A stretch of 44,032 nucleotides of DNA from Gammaproteobacteria bacterium. Its GTDB lineage: Bacteria; Pseudomonadota; Gammaproteobacteria; SZUA-229. Where the stretch lies: assembly GCA_029882215.1 (NCBI GenBank), contig JAOULC010000025.1, forward strand, positions 1-44,032, read 5' to 3'. Below, piece after piece: positions 17,933 through 27,034 of this stretch. Each line of letters opens with the position of its first letter. Position 1 is the first letter of the stretch. A program made the position numbers and the translations under genes. The notes under the pieces were generated by a model. It worked only from the letters and a program-made list of their open reading frames with translations. It was not told where the DNA came from and did not search any database.

Positions 17933-19315
17933 TTAGAAGACAAAGTAAATGAAGTCGAGCCTGGCCTGTGAATATGCCAGAATGATGAGTATTGTAGCGG
18001 TAGTATATGACACTTGTCTGGTGGTTGAGAATGACAAGAATTTATCATCCACAAGAAGATTCCCTACTTTCTTATTAAATAAAACAAAAAGTATAATAAG
18101 TGAACTTAATGCGGAAGGTATTGGATCCGTAAATGTATAGGGCGGGAGCAGGAGCTGTTTAAAGTATAGCATCGCATCAGGGAAGCTTTGTGCGCGGAAA
18201 AAAACCCATAACAGACAGACGCCATGAAAGACCAGTAGCTTTTTTATCAGGTCAATAAAAAATGATCGTCTCAGCATGAAGTTTTCACGTCTTGCGAAGA
18301 TTCGTTCCGTTGCTAACCAGATACCATGAAGAAAACCCCATATTATAAAATTCCAGCTTGCACCATGCCAGAAGCCACCCAGAGTCATCGTTATAATTAA
18401 ATTACGTTGTGTATTTTTTCGGTTGCCCCCCAGCGGAATGTACAGGTAATCACGTAACCAGGTTGACAGGGTGATGTGCCATCTTCGCCAGAACTCACGT
18501 AATGATAATGAGCTATAAGGCGAGTCAAAGTTAATGGGTAGTTTTATTCCGAGCATGAGTGCGGAGCCTAAAGCAATAGTCGAGTAGCCCCAGAAGTCAC
18601 ATAAAATTTGAATGGCAAAAGCATAGATTGTTGCCCATGCAGTGTGTGTTTGTAAACTCGCAATATTTGAAAAGCCATAATCAACAAACTGCGCAGAGGT
18701 GTCTGCAACAGTGACTTTAAGCATTAAACCGGTAATAAAAAAGAAAAAACCTAGCTGCATATTTCTGGCTGAAAAGGATAGCTTCTTTTTCAGTTGAGGC
18801 ATGAACTCGTGAGACCGGACAATCGGGCCGGCAATTAATTGCCCGTAAAAACTGACAAAGACGGTGAATATCAGAAAGTTCTTTTCGGCATGTATTTTTT
18901 TCTGATAAACATCCACCAGATAAGCAACAATCTGGAATGTGAAAAATGATATACCTAATGGCAGCCACTGAGGTGTATCCGGCAGTTCAAGGTTGATATT
19001 TATAAATGCCAGTAAATCGACAAAAGACTGGGCTAAAAAACTGATGTATTTGTAATAGGCTAATACAAGAAAATTGGTAATAACAGCGAAGCTTAGCCAC
19101 TTTTTACAGCGCTGGTGATCAATTTTAAGTGCCATGAAGTAATTGAAAATAATTGATGCCGCAATGATCAGCAGTCCGGGCCAGTAGAACCAGCCATAGA
19201 ATATAACTGAAGCCAGCCCTACGAAAAAAAGTCGTAACGATTGACTGGAGCTGGCCCAGTATGCTGCAAGAACTAATAAGTGTAGAAGTACAAATGTAAC
19301 GCTGTTAAAAAGCAC
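17933..19315 (-). CDS. MBOAT-family membrane O-acyltransferase (AlgI/DltB-like)
   Basis: 460 residues with GTG as the start codon (base 19315), three bases after the stop of the SGNH-like gene. There are about ten hydrophobic segments. The MBOAT signature is clear: FWRRWHITLSTWLRDYLYIP followed by GGFWHGASWNFIIWGFLHG, whose first His is the catalytic residue. Family members such as AlgI, PatA and DltB move acyl groups, usually acetyl, across the membrane onto a periplasmic or extracellular acceptor. The length is normal for AlgI. No alginate, peptidoglycan or teichoic acid genes are nearby, so the acceptor is unknown. It probably works with the neighbouring SGNH-like protein. Confidence 0.92.
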   Translation of the reverse strand: MLFNSVTFVLLHLLVLAAYWASSSQSLRLFFVGLASVIFYGWFYWPGLLIIAASIIFNYFMALKIDHQRCKKWLSFAVITNFLVLAYYKYISFLAQSFVDLLAFININLELPDTPQWLPLGISFFTFQIVAYLVDVYQKKIHAEKNFLIFTVFVSFYGQLIAGPIVRSHEFMPQLKKKLSFSARNMQLGFFFFITGLMLKVTVADTSAQFVDYGFSNIASLQTHTAWATIYAFAIQILCDFWGYSTIALGSALMLGIKLPINFDSPYSSLSLREFWRRWHITLSTWLRDYLYIPLGGNRKNTQRNLIITMTLGGFWHGASWNFIIWGFLHGIWLATERIFARRENFMLRRSFFIDLIKKLLVFHGVCLLWVFFRAQSFPDAMLYFKQLLLPPYTFTDPIPSALSSLIILFVLFNKKVGNLLVDDKFLSFSTTRQVSYTTATILIILAYSQARLDFIYFVF

Positions 19316-19318
19316 GAA

Positions 19319-20356
19319 TCAGATCTCTTGTTTTGTTAATAGTGGATTTAATATGTCGGTGCTTATTTTTTTGGACCAGACGGTTCTGCCTATTTTATTA
19401 AGGTGCCCGTTATCCGACTTATAAAAGAATGCCGGGCGCAAAGGAACACAGGAATGCAGCAGGAGTGGCGACTGAGTTAGGTTTGCAACTTGCTGATAAA
19501 TAGCTCTGTGTTTGTTGTCGCATTCCTCAATCAGTACTGACCCTGTTACCGGCGGGACAAATAAAAACAGTTTAACATTTTTGATTTTGGCTTTTTTTGC
19601 AATGTTAAGATAAATCTCAGCATACTTCTGAGCTGGCTGCTTTAAAGGGCTGCTGAATTGTGCCGGCTCTTTGGGGTAGAGAATGCTTGACTGCCATGCA
19701 GCTCTGTCATCATCTGTTAGTTCAATATGACTATCTGCATACCATTGCCTGATATTGGAGCGGCGAAAAACTTCAGTGCCATCACTGCTGTTTGCCATGA
19801 ATAATAAGGGGGATCTGAGTATGCTGTCTATGCGAAAGCTCTTTCTGTAGCGAACAGTATAGAGGTATTCTGAGAGCTTTTTTTGCAGAAAATCTTCAGT
19901 GTCAGTTGCCGGGAGTGCTGAATAAAATGAAGGGGTCCAGTTATTGTCTTTTAGCTGTGGGCCTGATACTTCGACAGCGAGTATTTTTAAGCCGGGTTTA
20001 TCAAGAGATTTATCTGCAAAGTATGCAAGACGGTCCAGGCTGGATCCTGCCGAGCCTCCGTTGAAAACATTAATGCTTTGCAGGTTCGGGTTAAGTGAGC
20101 CAAGTGTGTGGGTGATAACGTCTGGCTCTATGCCATCCTGAGTACGCGATGAGCCGATGAAAACGATGTCTGTTTGTTTTCTTAGAACAAACATCTGGAG
20201 CTTAACCAGAGCTTTTTCCTGTAACGCAAACACAGAGTCTTCATTGAAGCGAATAGTTGTTTCAATGAGGAAGAAGATGAGAATCAATATTAAAAAATAT
20301 AATGCTGCTTTGTTTTTTAACTTGCGAGCCAGTATTAATTGTATAGAAGCTTTCAT
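19319..20356 (-). CDS. Membrane-anchored SGNH/GDSL-like protein, partner of the MBOAT acyltransferase
   Basis: 345 residues. One N-terminal membrane segment (AALYFLILILIFFLIETTI, about 18-36) is followed by a periplasmic domain. IVFIGSSRTQDGI (about residue 65) fits block I of SGNH hydrolases, with the Ser of GSSR as likely nucleophile. NGGSAGSS fits the Gly block, and DNGHLNKIG near the C-terminus supplies a likely catalytic His. This resembles AlgJ/AlgX/DltD-type proteins that take the acyl group from an MBOAT partner. It lies directly upstream of the MBOAT gene on the same strand. The Asp/His spacing is atypical, so activity is inferred. Confidence 0.7.
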   Translation of the reverse strand: MKASIQLILARKLKNKAALYFLILILIFFLIETTIRFNEDSVFALQEKALVKLQMFVLRKQTDIVFIGSSRTQDGIEPDVITHTLGSLNPNLQSINVFNGGSAGSSLDRLAYFADKSLDKPGLKILAVEVSGPQLKDNNWTPSFYSALPATDTEDFLQKKLSEYLYTVRYRKSFRIDSILRSPLLFMANSSDGTEVFRRSNIRQWYADSHIELTDDDRAAWQSSILYPKEPAQFSSPLKQPAQKYAEIYLNIAKKAKIKNVKLFLFVPPVTGSVLIEECDNKHRAIYQQVANLTQSPLLLHSCVPLRPAFFYKSDNGHLNKIGRTVWSKKISTDILNPLLTKQEI

Positions 20357-20576
20357 AGTGCCTATATCTGGATTGTAAAGCAGGCACTACACCAACTATA
20401 TTGTGAATTTCAGGTGAGTCTGGATAAGCATGTTTATGCTGATAAATGCCGCTTGCCATATTAGCAGACAGAACTGTTATAAACAATTCTGTCAACCCAG
20501 TAATATGCCTAATATAGGCACTTATTATGGAATCCATGGCTACTTTGGTTTATAGTTGCGCCCTCAATACTTTAGG

Positions 20577-20763
20577 TATCTGGAGAGAACCGGCAAACTA
20601 CATGATTTGACGGTCACCGAAGGCGCAACTCGCTCGGAAACGCTCAGGTAAAAGGACAGATAATCTATATGTTGGCTCTGGAGAGCGGTAGTCTCTGAAC
20701 TACCCACCGAAGGGGAAAGTTAGCTATGACGCTAGCTGTATCTCTCAGGTATCCCGGACAGAG
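20577..20763 (+). promoter_or_regulatory. Tandem glycine riboswitch upstream of gcvT
   Basis: Two aptamers are visible. Aptamer 1 spans about 20577-20662: P1 pairs TATCTG (20577-20582) with CAGATA (20657-20662), and it holds the conserved GGAGAG, CACCGAAGG and CTCAGGTAAAAGGACAG blocks. Aptamer 2 spans about 20676-20763: P1 pairs CTCTG (20676-20680) with CAGAG (20759-20763), with GGAGAG, CACCGAAGGGG and CTCAGGTATCCCGGACAG. The linker is about 13 bases. In known members, glycine binding controls expression of the downstream glycine cleavage genes, which fits gcvT starting 42 bases later. Confidence 0.95.
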
Positions 20764-20765
20764 GG

Positions 20766-20803
20766 GCGGTACTCATTTACCTTTAATAAATGCGGAGTAT
20801 CGC
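20766..20803 (+). promoter_or_regulatory. Hairpin covering the gcvT ribosome-binding site (riboswitch expression platform)
   Basis: GCGGTACTC (20766-20774) pairs with GAGTATCGC (20795-20803), with one G-U pair. ATTTA (20775-20779) pairs with TAAAT (20787-20791), leaving a seven-base loop and a GCG bulge. Most of the Shine-Dalgarno GGAG (20794-20797) lies in the right arm, one base before the AUG region at 20805. No U-tract follows, so control is likely at translation initiation rather than by termination. Whether glycine opens or closes the hairpin cannot be read from the sequence. Confidence 0.65.
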
Positions 20804-20804
20804 T

Positions 20805-21896
20805 ATGAGCCAGCAAACTATTCTATTTGACAAACATGTGCAGTACGGCGCGAAGATCGTTGATTTCGCTGGCTGGCAGATGCCTATTAATTACGGTTCC
20901 CAGATGGAAGAACACAAACAGGTGCGCACTGACGCCGGTATGTTTGATGTCTCTCACATGGTGGTGCTGGACCTGGAAGGCGACAAAGTCGTTGATTTCC
21001 TTAAATATTTACTTGCAAACGACGTATCAAAAGTTACTTCAGCATCCGGTAAGGCCTTATACAGCTGCATGCTGAATGAGCGTGGTGGTGTGATTGACGA
21101 TTTAATCGTCTATTATCAAAATGACCAGTGGTTTCGTATGGTTGTAAATGCCGCGACCCGTGAAAAAGACATTGCCTGGATCAGCAAGCAGGCTGAGACT
21201 TATGCTGTCACGGTTAAAGAAGGCACAACACTGGCAATGATCGCCGTGCAGGGCCCGAATGCGATTGAAAAAGCCCTGTCGGTGATGTCCGATGAGTGCA
21301 AACAGGTCGCAGGTGAGCTCAAGCGTTTTGTCGGTCAGCCTTGTGGCGAGTGGTTTATCGGCCGTACCGGTTATACCGGTGAAGATGGTTTTGAAATCAT
21401 GCTGCCGGAAACCGAAGCCGCTGCATTCTGGGATAAACTGGCCGCAGCCGGTGTTAAACCGATTGGTCTGGGTGCACGTGATACCCTGCGTTTAGAAGCC
21501 GGCATGAATTTATACGGCACCGATATGGATGAAAATATTTCGCCATTGCAGGCCGGTTTAGGCTGGACCATTGCCATGGCTGATGATCGCGACTTTATCG
21601 GTCGTGAGGCCTTAGCGGCAGAAAAAGCAGCCGGCCCGGTAATGAAGCTGGTTGGCCTGGTGTTACAGGGTAAAGGCGTATTACGCGGTCATCAGAAAAT
21701 TGTCGCTGACGGTATTGGCGAAGGTGAAATTACCAGCGGTACATTTTCACCGAGCATGGGCGTAGCCATTGCGATGGCGCGTGTGCCGGTTCAGGTGAGT
21801 GATAGGGTGCAGGTTGATATGCGCGGTAAACTGATTGACGCGAAAGTGGTAAAATTACCCTTTGTACGTGAAGGCAAAATTTGCGTAGAAGCATAA
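20805..21896 (+). CDS. gcvT: Glycine cleavage system T protein (aminomethyltransferase)
   Basis: 363 residues. ATG 20805 is preferred over ATG 20790 because GGAG lies eight bases before it and the protein then starts like other T proteins (QTILFDKHV). GcvT releases ammonia and passes the methylene group from the aminomethyl-lipoyl arm of GcvH to tetrahydrofolate. Recognisable motifs are GAKIVDFAGWQMPINY, NERGGVIDDLIVY (with the catalytic Asp), TGYTGEDGFEI (folate-site Glu) and GARDTLRLEAG. Length is normal. It is the first gene of gcvT-gcvH-gcvPA-gcvPB and sits behind the glycine riboswitch. Confidence 0.97.
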   Translation: MSQQTILFDKHVQYGAKIVDFAGWQMPINYGSQMEEHKQVRTDAGMFDVSHMVVLDLEGDKVVDFLKYLLANDVSKVTSASGKALYSCMLNERGGVIDDLIVYYQNDQWFRMVVNAATREKDIAWISKQAETYAVTVKEGTTLAMIAVQGPNAIEKALSVMSDECKQVAGELKRFVGQPCGEWFIGRTGYTGEDGFEIMLPETEAAAFWDKLAAAGVKPIGLGARDTLRLEAGMNLYGTDMDENISPLQAGLGWTIAMADDRDFIGREALAAEKAAGPVMKLVGLVLQGKGVLRGHQKIVADGIGEGEITSGTFSPSMGVAIAMARVPVQVSDRVQVDMRGKLIDAKVVKLPFVREGKICVEA

Positions 21897-21956
21897 ACTT
21901 AAATTAAGACAATATTAGTAAACATTACAAATTTACAATTCAAAGGCAGGTTAACA

Positions 21957-22343
21957 ATGAGCAATATCCCTGAAGAGCTAAAATACACGGCTTCACACGA
22001 ATGGGTGAAGATGAATGATGACGGTACTGTATCAGTGGGTCTGACCGAACACGCACAGGAATTACTGGGTGACATCGTGTTTGTTGAAACGCCGGAAATT
22101 GAAACAGAGTTTGCAGCAGAAGAAGCCTGCTGTGTGGTTGAATCTGTAAAAGCGGCATCTGATGTGTATATGCCAATCAGTGGTGAAATTGTTGATACAA
22201 ATGGCGAGCTGACAGAAAGACCGGAAATCATTAACAGTTCACCATACGATGATGGCTGGATATTCAAAATTAAACCGTCTAATGAAGATGAGCTTGAAGG
22301 TTTGATGGATGCTCAGAGTTATGAAGATTCACTCGAAGACTAA
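21957..22343 (+). CDS. gcvH: Glycine cleavage system H protein (lipoyl carrier)
   Basis: 128 residues, 60 bases after gcvT. GcvH carries the aminomethyl intermediate between the P, T and L proteins on a lipoylated lysine. The lipoylation motif is [12 protein letters not shown] with Lys65 as acceptor, the same place as in E. coli. The conserved EWV and LGDIVFVE strands are present. Length is normal. GcvL (dihydrolipoyl dehydrogenase) and lipoylation enzymes are not in the window and are usually encoded elsewhere. Confidence 0.97.
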   Translation: MSNIPEELKYTASHEWVKMNDDGTVSVGLTEHAQELLGDIVFVETPEIETEFAAEEACCVVESVKAASDVYMPISGEIVDTNGELTERPEIINSSPYDDGWIFKIKPSNEDELEGLMDAQSYEDSLED

Positions 22344-22499
22344 TTGACTGAGTCAGCTAGCGAGCGATAGCTTCGTTGTGATGTTAATTTGTGTGCTCGC
22401 GTATCCATGTTGTATTTTATGGGTACGCTCCGTGTTCAGATTATCCTCGCGCCTTGCTCTCATCTCACTATCTAACTCATTCAACCTGAATTTTTTGAT

Positions 22500-22532
22500 G
22501 ATGTCGCTGTTGATTTGAATCAGGGCGACATC
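22500..22532 (+). repeat. Hairpin between gcvH and gcvPA
   Basis: GATGTCGC (22500-22507) and GCGACATC (22525-22532) form a perfect eight-base-pair stem with a 17-base loop, 27 bases before the gcvPA start. No U-run of terminator quality follows. It could tune mRNA stability or internal expression within the 215-base gcvH-gcvPA gap. Confidence 0.45.
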
Positions 22533-22558
22533 TGTATTTCTACTGCAAGGTTCGTGAA

Positions 22559-23923
22559 ATGCCTTTTATTCCCCATACAGAAAATGAAATCAACGCAATG
22601 CTGGAAAGCATTGGTGTTAAACAAATCGATGATTTATTTGGTGAAGTGCCAAAAGAATTACGTGCCGGTGAGTTAACAAAAATCCCGCACGGATTAAGTG
22701 AAATGCAGATGACTCAGTTAATGACTGAGCGCGGTGCACAAGACGGTCGTCCGGTTTGTTTTATTGGTGCCGGTGCTTATGATCATTATGTACCTGCTGC
22801 TGTCTGGCAAATCACCACCCGTGGTGAGTTCTATACAGCCTACACTCCGTATCAGGCAGAAGCATCACAGGGAACCTTGCAGCTGATTTATGAATTCCAG
22901 TCGATGATGACCACCTTAACCGGCATGGATGTTTCCAATGCATCGGTTTACGACGGTGCCTCTTCACTGGCGGAAGCGATACTGATGTCAGTACGAGCAA
23001 ACCGTAAATCAAAGAGCAAACGTATTTTAGTACCGCGCAATGTTAACCCGACTTACCGCTCTGCAACGCACACACTGGTCAACGGGCAGAATATTGAACT
23101 GATTGATGTACCTTACGATGCGGATACCGGTTGCATTAACCTGGATGCATTAAAAGCCTTTGAAGGCGAAGACTTTGCCGCGGTTGTTATTCAGCAGCCA
23201 AACTTCTTTGGCTCGTTAGAGGATGTTGATGCGATTACCGACTGGGCACATGCCAATAATGCCTTAGTGATTGGCATTGTTAATCCGCTGGCAATGAGTA
23301 TTTTAAAACCGGCCGGTCAGTGGGGTGAAGCCGGTGCAGACATTGCCTGCGGTGATGGTCAGCCACTGGGCGCACCCTTGTCATCGGGCGGGCCGTACTA
23401 CGGTATCATGACCTGTAAAAAAGCACTGGTTCGTCAGATGCCGGGCCGGATTGTTGGCCGCACCGTTGATGAAGACGGCAAAGAAGGTTTTGTACTAACC
23501 CTGCAGGCGCGTGAACAGCATATCCGCCGTTCAAAAGCGACCTCAAACATCTGTACTAATCAGGGCTTAGTGGTAACGGCTTCAACCATCCATATGTCTA
23601 TTCTGGGTGCAGCCGGGCTGGAAAATGCCGCCTCACAAAGCCACTTAAATACCGCCTCTCTGGTTGAGAAAGTTTGTGCGATTGAGGGCGTTGAAAAAGT
23701 ATTTAACTCAGCCTCATTCCATGAAACAGTCATCAAACTGAATAAACCGGCGAAAGCGGTACTGGATGCCATGACCAACGAAAACATTATCGGTGGTTTT
23801 GATTTAGCAGACAACTATCCCGAATTGGGCGATGCCATTCTGGTTTGTGCAACAGAGCAGCGCACTGAAAAACAAATTGATCAATACGTCGGTGCACTGA
23901 CTAAAGCACTGAGTGAGGTTTAA
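22559..23923 (+). CDS. gcvPA: Glycine dehydrogenase (decarboxylating) subunit 1
   Basis: 454 residues, the usual length for the N-terminal half of a split P protein. The P protein decarboxylates glycine and loads the aminomethyl group on GcvH. Motifs are [11 protein letters not shown] at the start, [26 protein letters not shown] and [22 protein letters not shown]. This subunit supports the fold and active site but does not carry the PLP lysine; that is in the next gene. The stop lies four bases before the gcvPB ATG, so they are probably coupled. The two-subunit form is found in many bacteria and archaea, unlike the fused protein of E. coli. Confidence 0.97.
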   Translation: MPFIPHTENEINAMLESIGVKQIDDLFGEVPKELRAGELTKIPHGLSEMQMTQLMTERGAQDGRPVCFIGAGAYDHYVPAAVWQITTRGEFYTAYTPYQAEASQGTLQLIYEFQSMMTTLTGMDVSNASVYDGASSLAEAILMSVRANRKSKSKRILVPRNVNPTYRSATHTLVNGQNIELIDVPYDADTGCINLDALKAFEGEDFAAVVIQQPNFFGSLEDVDAITDWAHANNALVIGIVNPLAMSILKPAGQWGEAGADIACGDGQPLGAPLSSGGPYYGIMTCKKALVRQMPGRIVGRTVDEDGKEGFVLTLQAREQHIRRSKATSNICTNQGLVVTASTIHMSILGAAGLENAASQSHLNTASLVEKVCAIEGVEKVFNSASFHETVIKLNKPAKAVLDAMTNENIIGGFDLADNYPELGDAILVCATEQRTEKQIDQYVGALTKALSEV

Positions 23924-23927
23924 GACT

Positions 23928-25382
23928 ATGTTGATATTTGAACACTCAAAAAGAGGTTTACACAAAAGAGATACGGCTGAGCTTAAAGGTATTCCTGCGA
24001 ATATGCGCCGTGCTGAACCTGCAAAGTTACCGGAAGTGTCAGAACTGCAGGCCGTGCGTCATTTTACCAGACTGTCGACACGCAATTTCTCAATCGATAC
24101 GCATTTTTATCCGCTGGGTTCATGCACAATGAAGTACAACCCGCGGGTAGCTAACAGCATTGCGTTAATGCCGGAATTTGCAGGTCGCCATCCGCTGGCA
24201 CCGGAAAAATTCAGTCAGGGCTTCCTTGGTTGCATGTATGAGCTGCAGGAAATGTTATGTGAAGTCACCGGCATGAAAGGTTTTTCACTGGCACCGATGG
24301 CGGGCGCACAGGGTGAGTTTGCCGGTATCGCGATGATCCGCGCATACCATGATGCTAACGGCGATCATGAGCGCCGTGAAATTTTAGTACCGGACGCAGC
24401 GCACGGCACCAACCCGGCAACGGCAACCATGTGTGGTTACACGGTAAAAGAAATTCCAACACTGGCCAATGGTGATGTGAATCTTGAAGCGCTTGAAGCA
24501 GCGATTGGTCCACAAACAGCCGGTTTGATGTTAACTAATCCGTCAACACTGGGTGTGTTTGAACGTCAGATTCAGAAAATTGCAAAAATGATTCACCAAG
24601 CCGGTGGCCTGTTGTATTACGACGGTGCAAACTTAAATGCCATCCTCGGAAAAATTCGTCCGGGAGATATGGGCTTTGATGTTATCCACTCAAACCTGCA
24701 TAAAACTTTCGCCACACCACACGGTGGCGGTGGCCCCGGTTCTGGCGCGATCGGTGTTTCGGCACGTCTGATTCCGTTTATGCCGATTGCCGGTGTGATT
24801 AAGGATGAGGGCCAGGGTAAGGAACTGTATCGCTGGGCAAATAAAACCGACTACCCGCAAAGCATCGGTCATTTATCAGCCTTCTTCGGTAACCCGGGAG
24901 TACTGATTCGTGCTTATGTTTATATGCGCTTATTAGGCCGTGATGGCATGTCACGCGTATCTGAGTTCTCAACCCTGAATGCTAACTACATGATGGCAGA
25001 AATGAAAAAGGCCGGCTTCCAGGCCGCGATCCCGGATCGTTTTGCCAGCCATGAATTTATCATTACACTGAAAAAACAGGCGAAGGAATTACACGTCACT
25101 GCGATGGACTTTGCCAAGCGTCTGCTTGATTTAGGCTATCACGCACCGACAACTTATTTCCCGCTGTTAGTGCCGGAATGTTTACTCATCGAGCCGACTG
25201 AAACAGAATCGAAAGAAGACCTGGATGGCTTTATTAAAGCCATGGTACAGATTCAGCAGGAAGCTGAAAACAATCCCGAAATTGTGACCACAGCTCCTCA
25301 CACCATGCCGGTTAAACGACTGGATGAAGTACGGGCGGCCAAACAGTTAGATTTAAGCTGGACCGTTACTCAAGCTAGCTGA
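23928..25382 (+). CDS. gcvPB: Glycine dehydrogenase (decarboxylating) subunit 2
   Basis: 484 residues. ATG 23928 has GAGG nine bases upstream and gives the usual [10 protein letters not shown] start; the GTG at 23913 lies inside gcvPA. This is the C-terminal half of P protein. It contains [28 protein letters not shown] and [18 protein letters not shown], whose Lys259 should bind pyridoxal phosphate. It completes the operon. A large inverted repeat starts at the stop codon and may end the transcript. Confidence 0.97.
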   Translation: MLIFEHSKRGLHKRDTAELKGIPANMRRAEPAKLPEVSELQAVRHFTRLSTRNFSIDTHFYPLGSCTMKYNPRVANSIALMPEFAGRHPLAPEKFSQGFLGCMYELQEMLCEVTGMKGFSLAPMAGAQGEFAGIAMIRAYHDANGDHERREILVPDAAHGTNPATATMCGYTVKEIPTLANGDVNLEALEAAIGPQTAGLMLTNPSTLGVFERQIQKIAKMIHQAGGLLYYDGANLNAILGKIRPGDMGFDVIHSNLHKTFATPHGGGGPGSGAIGVSARLIPFMPIAGVIKDEGQGKELYRWANKTDYPQSIGHLSAFFGNPGVLIRAYVYMRLLGRDGMSRVSEFSTLNANYMMAEMKKAGFQAAIPDRFASHEFIITLKKQAKELHVTAMDFAKRLLDLGYHAPTTYFPLLVPECLLIEPTETESKEDLDGFIKAMVQIQQEAENNPEIVTTAPHTMPVKRLDEVRAAKQLDLSWTVTQAS

Positions 25383-25494
25383 TTCAGATTTTCCGCGCCA
25401 GCGGCGTTATAAAACGATCTTAAAGTGCTCATTTACTATATGTAAACTCCGCTTTTAAGATCGTTTTATGCCTTGCTGGCACAAAAAATCTGAA
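25383..25494. repeat. Nested 112-base inverted repeat after gcvPB
   Basis: Four pairs of arms fold around one centre: TTCAGATTTT (25383-25392) with AAAATCTGAA (25485-25494); GCCAGC (25397-25402) with GCTGGC (25475-25480); ATAAAACGATCTTAAA (25409-25424) with its perfect 16-base complement (25454-25469); and TTTAC (25432-25436) with GTAAA (25442-25446). As RNA it would form one long hairpin with small internal loops. It may act as a terminator or mRNA-protecting stem, or be a small non-coding mobile repeat. Confidence 0.75.
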
Positions 25495-25527
25495 CCAGTA
25501 TTTAGATAGGAGTAGGTCTTTTGTTTC

Positions 25528-25559
25528 GACTTTAGACTTACGACTATTGACTGATGACT
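25528..25559. repeat. GACT motif repeated five times with exact 7-base phasing
   Basis: GACT occurs at 25528, 25535, 25542, 25549 and 25556, each separated by three variable bases (tta, tac, att, gat). It lies between the large inverted repeat and dgkA. A shorter relative in the opposite orientation is at 29341-29358. This is a degenerate heptamer repeat of unknown role. Confidence 0.7.
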
Positions 25560-25614
25560 ATCGCTTCAGAATGTCATACTATCTAATTCAATCTCAAACT
25601 ACATAGAATAAAAA

Positions 25615-25989
25615 ATGGCATACAGCGGCAATAAAGGTTTAAAACGTCTGATACTGGCAACCGGTTATTCCTGGCAGGGTTTTAAAGCCGGCTGGAAACA
25701 TGAAGAAGCGTTCAGACAGGAAGTTGTGCTTGCCATTATTCTTATCCCTCTCGCGTTATTTCTCAACGCAGGTTCAGTTCAAACCGCGCTGATGATCGGC
25801 AGTGTTATTCTGGTGTTAATCGTTGAAATTTTAAATTCGGCTGTCGAAGCTGTGGTTGATCTGGTGACTACAGAAAAGCACGAACTGGCAGGCCGCGCTA
25901 AAGACATGGGTTCAACGGCTGTGATGCTCGCGTTGATCAATGTCGCAGTGGTCTGGGCTGTTATTCTGTATGCTTTATATTTCAAGTAA
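25615..25989 (+). CDS. dgkA: Diacylglycerol kinase, prokaryotic membrane type
   Basis: 124 residues, normal length. DgkA phosphorylates diacylglycerol to phosphatidic acid in the inner membrane and recycles lipid left by osmoregulated glucan or lipopolysaccharide modification. The N-terminal amphipathic helix (YSWQGFKAGWKHEEAFRQE) is followed by three membrane helices. Catalytic and metal-binding positions are kept: EILNSAVEAVVD (Glu71, Asn74, Glu78) and GRAKDMGSTAV (Lys96, Asp97). The start has only a weak ribosome site. It stands alone between the glycine operon and an envelope pair. Confidence 0.96.
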   Translation: MAYSGNKGLKRLILATGYSWQGFKAGWKHEEAFRQEVVLAIILIPLALFLNAGSVQTALMIGSVILVLIVEILNSAVEAVVDLVTTEKHELAGRAKDMGSTAVMLALINVAVVWAVILYALYFK

Positions 25990-26033
25990 TAAATAGCTTG
26001 CTCATTAAATAACGTAAAAAAAAGGAGTGATTT

Positions 26034-26603
26034 ATGTTTAAAAAAACATTGTTTGTTTTGTTGCTCGTTTCAACGACTGTCCAGGCCAGAGAACTTGCGG
26101 GTATAACAGTTGAAGAGCAAATTAAACTGGGTGCATCAGAATTAACACTCAATGGTGCCGGCGTCCGCACTAAATTTGTCTTTGATGTTTATGTCGCCGC
26201 TTTTTATACGCAATCAGCCGTCAAAGCTGTGTCTGCTCTGAATATGCAGCAGCCTATGCGCATGGCCATGCACTTTGTTTATGATGAGGTCAGTAAAGAA
26301 AAGCTGGTGGATGCGTGGAATAATGGGTTTGATGATAACCTGTCATCAGATCAGTATGCAGTGCTTAAAAATAAAATAAAACAGTTTAATGCTTTGTTTG
26401 AAACCGTGCATAAAGGTGATGTGATATGGCTGGATTACACTCCTGAGAAAGGCACAGCGGTTAGCATTAATAAAAATGAGAAAGGCGTTGTAGACGGCGC
26501 TGATTTTTATAAAGCTTTACTGTTAATCTGGCTGGGTGAGGATCCTGCCGGAGAGAGGTTAAAAAAATCTTTACTGGGAAAAGCAAATAGTGAAGATGAA
26601 TGA
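26034..26603 (+). CDS. Chalcone-isomerase-like periplasmic protein
   Basis: 189 residues with AAAGGAG upstream of the ATG and a signal peptide (MFKKTLFVLLLVSTTVQA). The mature part fits the bacterial chalcone-isomerase-like family: TLNGAGVRTKFVFDVYVAAFYT, then AMHFVYDEVSKEKLVDAWNNGF, and W-L-D-Y-T-P. Bacterial members are exported and their substrate is unknown; the plant flavonoid reaction is not implied. Its stop overlaps the start of the YqaA-type gene (ATGA), so the two are co-translated. Confidence 0.85.
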   Translation: MFKKTLFVLLLVSTTVQARELAGITVEEQIKLGASELTLNGAGVRTKFVFDVYVAAFYTQSAVKAVSALNMQQPMRMAMHFVYDEVSKEKLVDAWNNGFDDNLSSDQYAVLKNKIKQFNALFETVHKGDVIWLDYTPEKGTAVSINKNEKGVVDGADFYKALLLIWLGEDPAGERLKKSLLGKANSEDE

Positions 26604-27034
26604 GTGACTGGTTTGTAGTGACTGAAAGTTTTGGTTTATGGTCATTGTTTTTCAGTGCCTTTTTGTCCTCAACACTGTTACCAGGCTCATCAGAAGCACT
26701 TCTGGCGGCTTACCTTTCGCAGGGGTTTGAACCTTACTCATTACTAGCCGTAGCAACTGTTGGTAATACAATCGGCGGTTTAACATCATGGTGGATTGGA
26801 TACTGGTTAATAAAAAAATACCCGCATTCAGTTCCCGAGCGAATTAGTCCGCGGGCAATTGAAAGAATTCGACACTGGGGCTGGCCGGTATTGCTTTTAT
26901 CATGGCTGCCACTGGTTGGTGACCCGTTGTGTGTGGCAGCAGGCTGGCTTCGCATTAATGTCTACTGGAGTCTGCTGGCAATTGCTACAGGTAAACTGAT
27001 TCGTTATGGCGTGATTGTCTGCTTGTTCAATTAA
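26600..27034 (+). CDS. YqaA/DedA-type inner-membrane protein
   Basis: 144 residues, four-base overlap with the gene before it. Strongly hydrophobic with segments near 10-30, 43-66, 90-110 and 118-142. The pattern FLSSTLLPGSSEALL, GNTIGGLTSWWIGYW, then RHWGWPVLLLSWLPLVGDPLCVAAGWLR is characteristic of YqaA, a short branch of the DedA/SNARE-associated family. DedA proteins are linked to lipid flipping and membrane homeostasis; the role of YqaA itself is not established. Confidence 0.88.
   Translation: MSDWFVVTESFGLWSLFFSAFLSSTLLPGSSEALLAAYLSQGFEPYSLLAVATVGNTIGGLTSWWIGYWLIKKYPHSVPERISPRAIERIRHWGWPVLLLSWLPLVGDPLCVAAGWLRINVYWSLLAIATGKLIRYGVIVCLFN

Noticed and set aside
20461-20521. Small palindromes (GACAGAA/TTCTGTC and TGCCTA/TAGGCA) before the riboswitch
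   Set aside because: They are perfect but short; without conservation I cannot tell an operator or terminator from chance, so they are only noted here.
20262-20537. 91-codon minus-strand frame upstream of the SGNH-like gene
   Set aside because: It overlaps the start of the SGNH-like gene in another frame and its translation has no recognisable signal or domain.
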